A program made the translations under genes and the position numbers. From Heliocidaris erythrogramma (Eukaryota > Echinodermata > Echinoidea > Camarodonta > Echinometridae), in contig CM046858.1 in NCBI GenBank assembly GCA_025617745.1, positions 29,836,534-29,900,533 on the forward strand: 64,000 nt of DNA, given 5' to 3'. Shown piece by piece: positions 53,542 to 64,000 of this stretch; the stretch's first letter is position 1, and each line of letters starts with the position of its first letter. The notes beneath the pieces are model-generated. The model saw only the letters and a program-made list of their open reading frames with translations, made no database searches and had not been told where the DNA came from.

Positions 53542-54494
53542 AAGAGACTGTGTTGATAAGTTTGCTCCAGCAGAGAAGTCATGTCTTCGCTCTACGAAGG
53601 TTCGTAATCCATGGTTCAGCGAGGAAATCCTTGCGGCGCGACGGTTAAGAAGACGAGCTGAAAGGAAGTGGGTCAAAAGCTCTTCAGATGGAGATCACAC
53701 AACTTCCAGGCTAGCTAACAGACATGTTAATGACCTTATTGTTAAGGCTAAGCAAAAGTATCTAACGGAAGTACTGTGTAAAGCTAGTAAAACTGTATTT
53801 CAAACGGTTAATAATCTTCTCCATAAGCAATTAAGACTACTAGTACTTCCTACTTACTACAATCCAATTGATTTAGCAAACAGTTTTTCCTAATTCTTTG
53901 TTCAGAAAGTAAATGAGATTCGTAATAATGTCACAGACACAAGTGTGAGTTGTCAGATATTAAACACTGTTACGGATAATATTTTGAATGGGTTTGACAC
54001 TGTTTCTGAAGATCCTCAACCTACTTAGGTGTTAAAGAATCATATTCAATATAATGTTCCTGCCTTGACTTGTATTATAAAACAGTTCATTGACGTCCCA
54101 GAAGCTGCTCACCAAGCTGAAGTAGTACCTATCATTAAGAAACACAACTGGATAAAGATACTTTACGTAACTACAGGCCTGTTAGTAATCTTTCACATGC
54201 TGCCAAATTAATGGATAATGTTGTGGCGATTCAATTCACAGACCACTTACAGGATAACAATTTATACGATTTGATGCAGTCAGCATGCAAAACAAATATT
54301 AGAAACCGCCCTCTTAAAGTTACAGAAAGGCGTTTTATGATTCTTTGATCAACAGAAATCTGTCCTACAAGTCCTACTTGACCTTAGTTCGGATTTTCAT
54401 ACTGTGGATCATTGCATATTATTAAACCGTTTAGAATCATGTTTCAGATATTTGGACGCAGTCCTACCTTCCTGGCTGGTCGTCTAGGGTAAAC

Positions 54495-55170
54495 ATAGCT
54501 GCACTCTTAAAATGTTGGTTAAATTATGTTGGGTAATCATGGTTAGTAAAAAAAAAAAAGCCCAATTATGAGCATTTTTTAACGAACTGATCGCCTAAGG
54601 CTTTCACCAAATTTACACAACTGTTGGGCACATATTTACCAACAGCATTGGTTAAATCTAGGTTGGGAATACTTGCCTCGTAGTTGGATAATTGGGAATT
54701 AGTTCCTCTTTCATGTTGGGGAAAAATAGTTGGACAAAGAAAGGTTGGTTGAAATCTATGAGGGAAATTTTGCCATATAGAAGTTTAACCTAACAGTTGG
54801 GTAAATTTTGCACAAGATTCAAGGAAAATATTAATTTAAGCTACACTGCAAAAAAAAATTAAAAACAATATTGCGGCAATCGTCAACCCAACCAACTGTT
54901 GGGCAAAGTTTGCCTAATATTTGTCCAACTGTTGTCCAACTGTTTTCCCCAAATCTCAAACATTGGGCAAACATTGCTCAACAATTGCTCAAACACTGCC
55001 CTACAGTTGCACACTCTGAAAATGATGGGCGAATTAAGGCAAACACGAGTTGGTTAAAAGTTTACCAAGTTATTTTAACCAACTCAGCTAAAGCAAGCTT
55101 GACCAGTTTGTGGAAATTGTATTCACTTAATAAATGGGCATGTATTTACCAACAGATGGTAAAGTTAAAT
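54495..55170. repeat. Repeat with iterated CAACTGTTGGGCAAA motifs
   Basis: The half-sites GTTGGTTAAAT, CAACTGTTGGGCA, TTGTCCAACTG and ACATTGGGCAAA recur in both orientations. This design (many short inverted half-sites) parallels the AGCACTT repeats. It separates the two RT blocks of the L2-like element; exact ends are unclear. Confidence 0.65.
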
Positions 55171-55236
55171 ATGAATATTCATGAATTTTTAGTTGCGTAC
55201 GGTTTGGGGTGGGCCAGATTTACTAACCGCCACAAC

Positions 55237-55422
55237 TGAGCGTTGTGGCGTGCGCCTGTAATCCAGCTAACAATGGAGGTTATAAACTGATTCAGCTGAC
55301 CCAGGTTCGAGACTGAGTCACCTCTTTCGGATGGTGACGTTAAAGGTCGGTCCCCAGACGTAAATAATCATATCTGATTGATACACGTCTGAAAAACCCA
55401 ATTACACACACACACACACACA
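55237..55422 (+). mobile_element. 7SL-like SINE, copy 2
   Basis: Same order as 46094-46280: GCGTTGTGGCGTGCGCCTGT, CAGGTTCGAGACTGAGTCAC, GACGTTAAAGGTCGGTCCCC, then (AC)n. The two copies differ at scattered sites, so they are independent insertions. Confidence 0.75.
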
Positions 55423-56622
55423 TATTGTACCAACTGAATAGGATAGGGTAGCCTAAGGGTAGGATAGGTTAGCATTGACTAGGTTAAGACTCAGAAGGGA
55501 AACAATTGGCAAATGTCTTGTTTCGGAAACAAAGGGATCTATCTGAACCATGACTTGCAGATTTTGGGGTTCCGCAAGGGTCCGTACTCGGACGGATTCT
55601 CTTTAGTTTACATATCACTCCGATCTCTGACATCATTAATAGATATGGTTTACATTACATTTGGTACGCTGATGACATTCAGTTGTACACACATGTTGAT
55701 CCACGCTCTCCGGAAAACATTCATGAAACACTTCACCTAATCTCACAATGTATTGCTGAGTTAAACACTTGGATGTTGTATAATTATCTGAAATTGAATT
55801 GTACTAAAACTGAATTCATGGCTTTTTGTTCTTCTGCTCGCAATTTCGAATTTATCTCTGCTCTGAAACTGGTCAATTTATTTCTCTCTCCTCCAAGGTT
55901 ACAGATCTTGGTGTATGCATCGATACCATGTTCTCATCGTCTTCTCAGGTTAACCTTGTAATACGAAATTGCAACTATCCTATCTGCAATTTATGGATAA
56001 TTCGTAGATTCACCGATGTGAAGACGTGTCACCATGCTGTCAGAGCTTTAATTCTTTCCCGATTAGATTATTGTAATAGTCTCTATACTTTTTTTATCTT
56101 CCAAAGATAGGAGGAAGTGTGAAACTGTCCAGAATCGAGCCGCTAGAATTATTTTTGGCCTAGGATCTAGGACACATACTTCACCTTTGGTTAGGGAACT
56201 CCACTGGTTACCTCTACACCAACGCATTGTTTTAAAGTTTGTTTGTACGTCTTCAAAATTCATAAATCATTTGGCACCTGAATATCTTAATAACACACTC
56301 AAAATATATACACCATCTCGCAATCTTCTCTCAACAACTGACAAATGTAAGCTCATTATTCCCAAATCCAGACTCTCAACTAAAAAACGTTTCTCAGTGG
56401 CCACATAAAAAACGTGGAATATTCCACTCTGAATCAGAGAAATAACCTCTCTTGCCACTTTCAAAAGATCCTTAAAAACATATCTCTTTTCCCAGTAATA
56501 TAATGTTCTAATATGTAATCGTTTACCTTTTAAAATATGTCTTTTTGCTGACGTTGCTGTTCAGATCTGTAATTTTGTAAGCGCTATGGTACTTTATGTT
56601 TTTAGCACTCCTAAATATTCAA

Positions 56623-56670
<48 letters not shown>

Positions 56671-58142
56671 GAATAGGTCGATTTTGCAGGATTTTCCCTA
56701 TACCTTCGTACACACTGCCTAGAATTAAACGATGAGGGCTCTATATTCATCGTGCGTTATACACCATTTTCGGCTTATTTACCGGTGCTCGGTATTCCGC
56801 AGTTGTGTCTGACTGTTCGGAGGCGGTTGCATTGCATTGTACACACTTGGGCTTAGATAAGATTGAGTTTGAAAGGTTGAACAGTTCCGTAATTCATATT
56901 TAGAATTTAAATCGAATCAATATCTAAGCACAAAGGGACATTACATTCTGATGTGATAGGCACTATAGGCCTACAAAGCTGTTTTTTTAATTATTGTAAA
57001 AAAAAAATTAGTTCTATAAAATTGTAATATCAATTTGTTTTATGTCGAGAATGTTCATATTATTCCTTGCTCGCTATAGTTTTGAGCACTCTTGTTAATT
57101 TTGTCTAGCATTTTGATTATGAAAATCCAAAAGAATATCCATGAATCAATCAATGTCTAAATATATTCTTAGGACCCGACTGGAGATACGTTGGTTGTCA
57201 GCTGTCATGGGCAAACCTGTCAAAGGTATATATTTCAGTTCATTATAATGCATTTGTGATGCATTAGATACACTATTACTCGACGAAACAAATAAAATCA
57301 AAGCCAGTAAATAATTGCATTTAAATATTCCTTCTTCTATATGATTATGGAAGTCAAAAATATCAAGGGAATATTTGTAACGTTACACGTTTTTGTACAT
57401 CTTCTGACATTTTTAACATTTCAGCCAACGAAGGAATTAAAAGATCGTGTCCTGATCTTAATGATGAAGACATTTCGACATTTCATAAATAAAAAATTAA
57501 GATCACATATAATTACTAAGTAGTTCATTCAACTTTTATGCAGATTTGTGCAAATTTTCTGCCATGCAATGATTGCAAGCACAATAATTATGACAGAAAT
57601 AGGACGAAGCTTGACGAAATTACAACATTTATTATTATTATTATTATTATTATTTTATATATATACATAGGTAAAATGGAAAGAAAAAATGCTTCAGGGG
57701 AAACAGGAATACACTATTTACCTCTCTGAGTTGAGACTGCGTGTTAAAATGGGCTGTAACTCCAGCGATTAGAGAAGCAAAATGATATAAAGTACTGCCA
57801 TAGCTAGAAAAGAAATACAAATCAGGGAAATATGTTGTAAAGAAATTTTATTATGCTCATTTAAGACTATATTCTCGCATTTATTCAGACCAAGCCTTAT
57901 AAGTTCCTTCACTTTCCATTTAGTATACCAAATATGGATTCAAAAATATGATAAAAGTTTTCCAAGAAAGAGCAATGAATGTTCAACCATGCTTTTGTAG
58001 GCCTAGTATTTTGTATCACATGCCTTACACAAAGGTTGAAAATCATGACATTGTTTAACTCAGACCACTGTTGGCGTTTCCTCCAAACAAATAGAAGTTT
58101 CATGGATTTATAAGAGAACTGCTGTAATAAATTACTCATTAC

Positions 58143-58277
58143 GTTTTCCTGAAAAATGCCCAATTGGTCTGGAAAAACCGCCACGCTAGATCGTAACCGA
58201 TCGGATTACTGGCTACGTATAATACAACAGACGCTGCATCCTGAGACTTTATCCGATCAATCGTCATTTCTAGATAT
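58143..58277 (-). CDS. M1 aminopeptidase, exon with ERAP1_C-like helices
   Basis: Acceptor TTCCTTGCAG, 135 nt, donor GTAATG. Joined in phase 2 to exon 59010 it reads QYLEMTIDRIKSQDAASVVL and YVASNPIGYDLAWRFFQTNW, matching the family's RYL-x-x-x-x-x-D-x-I-R-x-QD and NP-x-G-x-x-x-AW-x-F-x-x-x-NW pattern. It belongs to the C-terminal helical cap over the active site, away from the zinc site. Confidence 0.87.
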
Positions 58278-59009
58278 CTGCAAGGAAAAAAAGAACAGTA
58301 TACCGGTATAAAGGATATTGAGAAAGTAATCATATAAAGGTACCATTGTAAAAAAAAAAGATTCTTGAAACAACCCGTTTATTATCTCTTTTGGGCTTTT
58401 GGCAAGCTTTCATAGTTATGAATAAATCAATGGGAAAGAAAGTGGTCTCTGACATGTTAGAATTTTGAGATCCCGTGTTTAAGTGCTATACACTACAGTA
58501 TATCTCCAAATTCTCTGTTGTCACAGTGCTTCAGTTTCATAGGCTCAGTATGCATTAGTATTTGAAACTGCAAGGTCCGAGCTTGCCCACCACCTACAAG
58601 CATGTACTTGCTTGTGAGGAAAGAAAAGGTAGCTCATAAATTTCATTGGAGATAAAAGATATGATCACACATATTTAACCATAGGTGTGATTTCATTTAC
58701 AAATAAGTTTGAATAGTTTCTTTCCACAGAACGTAAACATCGCATTCAATAATTGTTTTAGTATGTCAAAAACAGCATTATTAAAGTTCGTTGAACACGA
58801 GGCGTCACTTCGATTACATTATTACCTACACTAATCATGTTTACGGAGGTAATTCGCAAATTCGCGAGTAATTCAACGAAATGTTTGCACCGTTCATTTT
58901 GCATTCACTTTGTGTACGAAATCAAGTGACACATCAAAGACCCTGCCAGTCCATGAAGCAGTCCTACGTCATCTAAATGACTGCCTCGCATGTAACGGGA
59001 ATAACATAC

Positions 59010-59177
59010 TGACTGAGTATCCACGGTTGTTTGACGCATGCTAGAGCCTGAAGAAGTAAGGCATGTTCACTGGCGATGATGGTTGACTCATATTGGTCAT
59101 ATGCAAAGAACCATTCTTCTTGCCCACCCTCAGCGATAGCCGTGCAGTAGACATTTATCTTCTGATTTGCTGGGATA
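59010..59177 (-). CDS. M1 aminopeptidase, exon with GGQEEWFFAY motif
   Basis: Acceptor GATCTTTCAG and donor GTATGT, 168 nt, phase 2 in and out. It reads SIPANQKINVYCTAIAEGGQ, EEWFFAYDQYESTIIASEHA and LLLQALACVKQPWILSQ, matching the M1 family VYC-x-AI-x-x-GG-x-x-EW motif. The Cys of VYC is usually disulphide-bonded in this family. Confidence 0.9.
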
Positions 59178-59419
59178 CTGAAAGATCAAGGAAATTCCCC
59201 AAAATTTATTTTTTCTATAATGAATGTAAACTACTTTTAAATCATTGCCATTAGTTTTGCGTTAAATTACGCTGAATGAAATGTGTTCACACTTTGGGAT
59301 CTAGGTCCGCTTATTAATGCCTACATAATTTACGTTTAAATGATTGCGTAGCAACAAGGTAAATCTCAACAAATCTCTTCATCATTAACCGCAATAAATC
59401 AATAAACATGTGTACAATT

Positions 59420-59595
59420 GTAGTTTAAGCTTCTACCAACCTTAAATTTTGTTAGCAAGCTTTCGTCCACTCCTGTGGACTTTCTCAAGCCAAGTGATCA
59501 GTCACACTGTTTCTAATTGCTGTCTGCTGTCTTGCCACCACTGGACCGAAGATAGGTGATAATAAATAACCTGAGTTGGTAGAAGCTTAAACTAC
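59420..59595. repeat. Palindrome with PLE-like CGAAAGCTTGC stretch
   Basis: Perfect 21-bp inverted ends (from GTAGTTTAAGCTTCTACC) enclose sequence reading, on the - strand, CTTGAGAAAGTCC and GGACGAAAGCTTGC, with a TCCAC/GTGGA stem like PLE hammerhead-type ends. It lies in an aminopeptidase intron. Confidence 0.75.
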
Positions 59596-60047
59596 CTCCA
59601 AACGATGAAATTTTTCTGTAATAAACATTTGATCTTGCATTGGTCTACAGTAACAAATGTTCCATATGTAACACTTAATGAACTTAACCTATGTGGTATG
59701 ATGCGTCGATCGAAGAAGGGGTCATTTTGGTAGTTGCTCAGCTCCCCTCCTCACCCCCACCCTCCCCTCATGTACAGGGAATATGTTTACTATGCAGTCA
59801 ATAGTTTTGATCAAAGTAATAACTACAACCCCCCCCCCCCCCTTTACGATCCTGAAATTGCACCAACGTCTCCGGTTCCGGTGTCTGTGACTTTAAATGT
59901 TTCTAAGAAGAAATATTGCGCCATATGAATGCTGAGAACCACCGTCGTGATCGGTCATTGAAATCTTAGAAGAATGTCTGCCCTTTTGCGGTAGAGCATG
60001 AAATATTAAGCATTAATTATTTTTTATCGTACTTAGTTTCGACTTAC

Positions 60048-60158
60048 GAATTATAAGAAGAATTCCTCATCCAGGCTTCAAATATAGATGTTGCCGTAGA
60101 AATGCAGTTTACGTTGCCATAGTTACATGCTTCTTGTATTGCAACAACACGGGCCAAT
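60048..60158 (-). CDS. M1 aminopeptidase, exon upstream of GGQEEW exon
   Basis: Acceptor ATTTACAG and donor GTAAGT, 111 nt. It reads LARVVAIQEACNYGNVNCIS and TATSIFEAWMRNSSYN, the family's A-C-x-x-G-x-x-x-C-x-x-x-A-x-x-x-F-x-x-W segment. The two cysteines are at the usual positions. The join to exon 59177 is in frame (phase 2). No further 5' exon was found up to 64000, so the catalytic HEXXH part lies beyond the window. Confidence 0.87.
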
Positions 60159-60774
60159 CTGTAAATATTTAAACAAAATATCTTTGCTCTCGATAAAAGA
60201 GGGAAATGAGTTTGAAGGTAAAAATGAGATGCACAACCTTCATTACATTGGACATATAGAATTGGCATCTGGAGTATCCGAGGTACTCATCTGTTCAATA
60301 CACTAACAATAACATAATGCCCATATCAACGACAATTTCGCAAAGCCAGTAATTTGGGCCTCCACCTTAGGTTGGTGTTGCAATAACGTCCGCACAAGCG
60401 TTGACGCTGATGTCACAATAGCTTTTCCGATCGAATATGCATGACACATAGCATAAATTCTATAACAAACTTAAACACCAAGGATTAGTCTTTTAACATA
60501 TGCTAGCTACTGCAATTTTGTCGGTAAATTAACTACATGTAGGTGAAATTTCGGTTGGCATGGTTCCAATTTCCAAAGAGATAATAAAGTTCTTACTGTT
60601 GAAGGTGGTTATTCGTTGAGTCATTCCATCCGACTGCCTGGTAAAAGGGTTTTACTAGTCTCGTTAAGTACGTCTGAAGGACAAAAAGAACCCAGTAAGA
60701 CAAACAGTCAAGATCAATTTATTATTGATTTTCCAAGATTGTCCATAGTAGCATTTTCCGCCATTGCTCAAGCA

Positions 60775-61061
60775 CTGCCGACAGGAGGCGCATATATGCA
60801 CCACATATGACAACTTGTAATGGAAATTACGTATTATCGTTTACCAAACGATAAGACTTTTGGATAATGCTATCGAGAGATTATCGAGATATTTTATAGA
60901 CCCATTATGAATAAAATAATGAACTAAGAAAGATTTATTTTAGTAATGTAGCGATAACACGGCTCACAAAAAAATAATATTTTAAAAATAATCTAGAGGT
61001 ATTTTCGCGCATTTTAGCAACACATGGTGACATGTTCGTACGCGCCCTCTGTCGGCAGGGC
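60775..61061. mobile_element. Possible MITE with CTGCCGACAG ends
   Basis: Inverted ends CTGCCGACAGGAGGCGC and GCGCCCTCTGTCGGCAG. No target duplication could be matched, and the interior has no other inverted structure that I see. Confidence 0.5.
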
Positions 61062-61979
61062 TCGGTCAATAGCGACAAAGCGCGATTTCCGCATGACGAT
61101 AATGGAAAGTTGATATCGGTCCTGACTGGTGAAGAAAGGGGAAAAGGGAATCCAATGTGGAATTATGCAATAACCTCCGGATCTCGGAGAGAGTAAAGAA
61201 CATTATCAGACTGTTGATCGAGGTGTTGATGAAGCCCCTAAAGCGGCCGCCATTGCGCTGTAACATTTGGGCACGATTTTAACGCGCCCGAAGCCCCTAT
61301 GCATTATTCATTTTGTAAGATGCTCCCCTTACTGTGTATATGCTTTACACGCAAGTAAAATATAAATGTGGATCAGTGTCACGCATGCGCATAAAGAAAG
61401 GTCGAATCCGCTTAATGTATTCATGTATGCTAATGTATTCATCACTTGGCTAATGACGGCGCATCGATAATTCACGAATAGGCGTCATTCATATGGTGTC
61501 ATTAAATCTTTATGATTATTTAGGTCCCAACATGTGATTAATTTCTAGATCTTTAGCACAAAAGGGTCAACGTCATTCCACTTAAAGAACATTACTTGGT
61601 TGAGTTCAATGAGTTGTATACCATAGTTATTAATACAAGTTATGTTGTTCACATTTATCACATCTCAAGAATTAAGAGAAAAACTTTTTTACATTCATAA
61701 TAAGTAATTTTTCAAAAAAATGAATAAATTTACTACCTTTGACCAGTAGGATAAAGAAGTTATAAAAAGGGGGTGTATAATCGAAGGTAAAAGTAAAAAT
61801 GAAATATTAGGTGTAGAGGAAGAGGTATCCTTAGATTTTCTTGAGGGGCAACTTTCGCATTGCTGCCAAGTTATAGTCTTGTGAACATACATGTACCTTT
61901 CAAAGAGAATTATGAACCTTGAAAATTCGGCACTTTTAGTTGACCCGAACTATTACACTTACACCTTTCTTCTTTAATT

Positions 61980-62400
61980 TCTTTCTCTCTTACTCTCCCT
62001 CAACGCCCCCCCCCCCCTCACCCAGCGTTTTTTTTTCAATTTTTTTTTTAATTGAAAGACAAGTATAGGCCTAAATTGTGGCACCCCTTTCTTTTATAAC
62101 ATAACATTTTTCAAAATTCTTTTTTTGCTTGTTAGAGAATTATGGAGGAAAACTGGACCCCATAAAATCTGGCAATCCCCCCCCCCCCCCCCCGGAGCGA
62201 ATTTTGGAGGCGAAAAACAAATTGTTGGAGGGCTGGCTAAAAAAATAAATAAAAAAACAAATGACCCCCCCCCCCCATTTTCATCAAATCTTCTTTCACC
62301 TTTTCTCATCTTTTTTTTTCTTTCCTCTCTCTCTCTCATACACAAACCTCGATCACACGTCCTGGTTCATTTCACCCCTGCCCCCGTATGGTTCATGTCA
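61980..62400. repeat. Relic of the G/C-rich hAT-like MITE family
   Basis: Shares TTGCTTGTTAGAGAATTATG, then GAAAACTGGACCCCA-type sequence and long C runs with 19272-19545. Termini are not recognisable. Confidence 0.5.
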
Positions 62401-64000
62401 TTGATATAACGTGAGAGGATCTATATCATGTTCACATAAGAATTTTCTATTACATATATCTTTCTTACAATCAAGATTTAAGGTGCAATTATTTGCACAC
62501 GTCGATTCGGAAATACATTGAGATTTTCTCACTTTTTATTGAATATTTTCCTACATGCAGAAATGAGAAGTCTTTAGAGATGTTTAGACATTGTCTTACT
62601 TATATATATATATATATATACACGTTTAATTTTTTCCTTAAAAACCATAATTTATCTGCAGTCATACTCTTTCAAGAGTTCCATTACAGCTGACTTGTCA
62701 AGGTCAAATGGTATCATTCTCTTTTTGACAGTAGTACAAATATGTACATGCATTAAAAAAAAATGACTTGCAATTTAAATGAATCATACGTTATTAATTT
62801 CAATCCCTTTCCAAGAGGTAAATTATTTGAATTTACACTGGAAAAATAGATACAATTAACTTATTTACCCACTACACTCCACAAAAGAAGAAATAATAAT
62901 TAAAAGAAATAAATGACCATCTAATTTCTATACACACACCATGTTACTCTTGAAAAAAAAAGACAATGTTGAGTCTTGATGACAGTTCTAAGAAATATAA
63001 ATTAAATGATTCATCTCCTTTTAGTTGGTACATGTATATTGCATATTACTAGTATTATAAGTCTAACTAAAAAGAAAGCGGGGGGTGGGGGGAGGAGAAA
63101 CACACACAGAAATCTAATTCTATAGTTTTAATTTAAATAAAATGTTGAATAGTATGGATTGTCTCTGTATATCAATAATAGAATAATAATTCAATTAGCA
63201 CAAATTCATACTTAGAATCAGTTAATTATTATTATTATTTGGTTATACATGGCTATAAGATTTAATAAAGGAGAGGCCAAGTGGCTCTGGCAGTGCTTAT
63301 CTCAATATCATTAGGGGCCATGTAATGTCACTAGGCCACATAGAAGAGGAAAACCTCCTCACAATAACGAGCTACTACAAAAAAATGGCTGCATGTGACT
63401 ACAACATGTGACATGGGGAGGGGTGGGTAAGATGGTTAAGATATAATTGAAGAACTTTAAACTCCTCTTCAGCCATTGTAATGATGCATATTAGACTGGA
63501 ATCCAGGTATAATTTCAATATGAAGAAATAGATGTTGATCAAAGCAGGGGTGTATTTCACTGAAGAGCTGAAGTAGAAATCCATCTGTTGAAAGAAAAGA
63601 GGAAAGATTTTAGAAAATAGCATCCATTGTGTATTTTAAAATTTAACAAGCAACAATTAGAATTTGAAAAAAATATATATAGAAATTTAGAGTTTCCTAT
63701 TAATAGTGGGTAGCCTTCCTCTTCATCATCATCATCATCTGTTGTAGAATATATGAGGTAGAGAAGCATTATCATGTATTAAGAAAAAAAATCACAGATA
63801 CAATGATCATAATGATAAATAATAATAATGAAAATAATAATAATACATGTGTATTATCAATTATATAACTTCACCCATGTTAATTTTTGTTTTTGTTTGC
63901 AGGAATTAATAAAATGTTTAATGTAATAATTAAGGGGACTAAAGAATGTTTTATACTGACATCACACTGAACCATCCCTTAAAGATATCATAGTTGCTTT
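62401..64000. other. AT-rich stretch without recognised genes
   Basis: Microsatellites at about 62601-62620 (TA)n, 63226-63238 (ATT)n and 63800-63845 (AAT)n. No supported exon on either strand. Confidence 0.45.

Larger units (their letters stand above)
52690..56460 (+). pseudogene. L2-like ORF2 (endonuclease and RT), many breaks
   Basis: With frameshifts, it reads EDPVVISGCSPP, GGIAVIFKSPLQLYLKVSDS and SFTFELAHVI-like endonuclease strands; then KVRNPWFSEEILAARRLRRR and LFQTVNNLLHK-type linker; then NYRPVSNLSHAAKLMD, LDLSSDFHTVDHCILLNRL; after the inserts GVPQGSVLGRILFSL, WYADDIQLYTHVD (catalytic YADD), LKLNCTKTEFMAF, VQNRAARIIFGLGSRTH and ELHWLPLHQRIVLKFV. The motif set and 3' tail fit L2. 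The endonuclease C-terminus with SDH is lost to the 53.0-53.5 kb rearrangement. Confidence 0.8.
52690..56675 (+). mobile_element. L2-like non-LTR retrotransposon, decayed
   Basis: Endonuclease pieces (52690-53030), linker (53540-53893), RT core in two parts (53900-54480 and 55550-56460) and a 3' end with GTAAGCGCTATGG then (ATT)n (56622-56670), typical of L2. It is interrupted by inverted repeats (53022-53293), a G/C palindrome cluster (53365-53540), a CAACTGTTGGGCAAA repeat (54495-55170) and a SINE (55237-55422). Confidence 0.82.

Noticed and set aside
57177..57490. Two exon-like blocks on the + strand (RPDWRYVGCQLSWANLSK; NEGIKRSCPDLNDED) with AG/GT borders
   Set aside because: The phases do not join convincingly, no domain is recognised, and they lie in an intron of the - strand aminopeptidase gene. 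The phase match to exon 7 at 38500 is a one-in-three chance.
57909..58184. - strand frame running through the aminopeptidase exon into the intron
   Set aside because: It is in a different frame from the exon that carries family motifs; it is a shadow.
1..64000. CRISPR arrays, bacterial operons, rRNA genes
   Set aside because: No spaced direct-repeat array, no Shine-Dalgarno-led gene runs and no rRNA sequence were seen; the window is plainly eukaryotic.

Overview
Eukaryotic, AT-rich genomic DNA, most likely from a marine invertebrate deuterostome (echinoderm-like). This guess rests on the mix of tRNA-derived SINEs, Penelope-like elements, CR1/L2/Rex1-type non-LTR retrotransposons, THAP and P2X7R-C-type domain genes, and compact intron-split host exons. 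No bacterial-style operon, rRNA or intact tRNA gene was seen. Parts of two host genes lie in a dense, nested bed of mobile elements.

Host gene 1 (+ strand, 15.6-38.5 kb). Seven exons join in frame with correct GT/AG sites: a signal-peptide start, a Cys-containing segment, one EGF-like domain, then a run resembling LDLR class B (YWTD) beta-propeller repeats. Two giant introns (17.0-26.5 kb and 28.6-38.2 kb) are filled with transposons. The 3' end is not found. Host gene 2 (- strand, 49.6-60.2 kb). Four exons encode the C-terminal (ERAP1_C-like) part of an M1 zinc aminopeptidase (aminopeptidase N type). The catalytic HEXXH exons lie beyond the right-hand side of the window or are unseen, and one short exon is missing in the 8.4 kb intron.

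Mobile layer, left to right: a Tc1-type internally deleted element (1-664, second copy at 37.4-38.2 kb); a 4.7 kb TA-flanked IS630/Tc1-like transposon with a frameshifted transposase, invaded by a Penelope-like element (PLE) with long inverted arms (2.77-7.47 kb); a Rex1-like retroelement apparently split into two parts (8.4-9.47 and 13.1-13.86 kb) by a CR1/Jockey-type element with a single in-frame stop (9.47-12.24 kb) and a MULE-like MITE; a MITE built of GCATACGTATGC palindromes (14.6-14.9 kb); a 5 kb element with CAGTGGCGTATCTA ends and 8-bp target duplication holding convergent P2X7R-C-like and THAP genes (17.2-22.2 kb); a PLE split by a TTAA-flanked THAP-carrying Kolobok-like element (31.2-34.4 kb), itself hit by two back-to-back palindromes; a tandem duplication at 41.9-45.0 kb, one unit of which carries a Tc1 whose empty site is preserved in the other unit; a non-LTR RT gene split by a 340 bp palindrome (46.3-48.5 kb); and an L2-like element broken by MITEs and a SINE (52.7-56.7 kb).

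The most unusual items are: a two-copy SINE whose 5' end resembles the Alu domain of 7SL RNA; five PLE-type terminal structures, several with hammerhead-like cores and inverted arms; serial palindromic insertions sharing a TTCACCC duplication; and several MITEs made of iterated palindromic or inverted motifs. Almost all transposon genes are broken. All calls are from reading the sequence; no database search was run.
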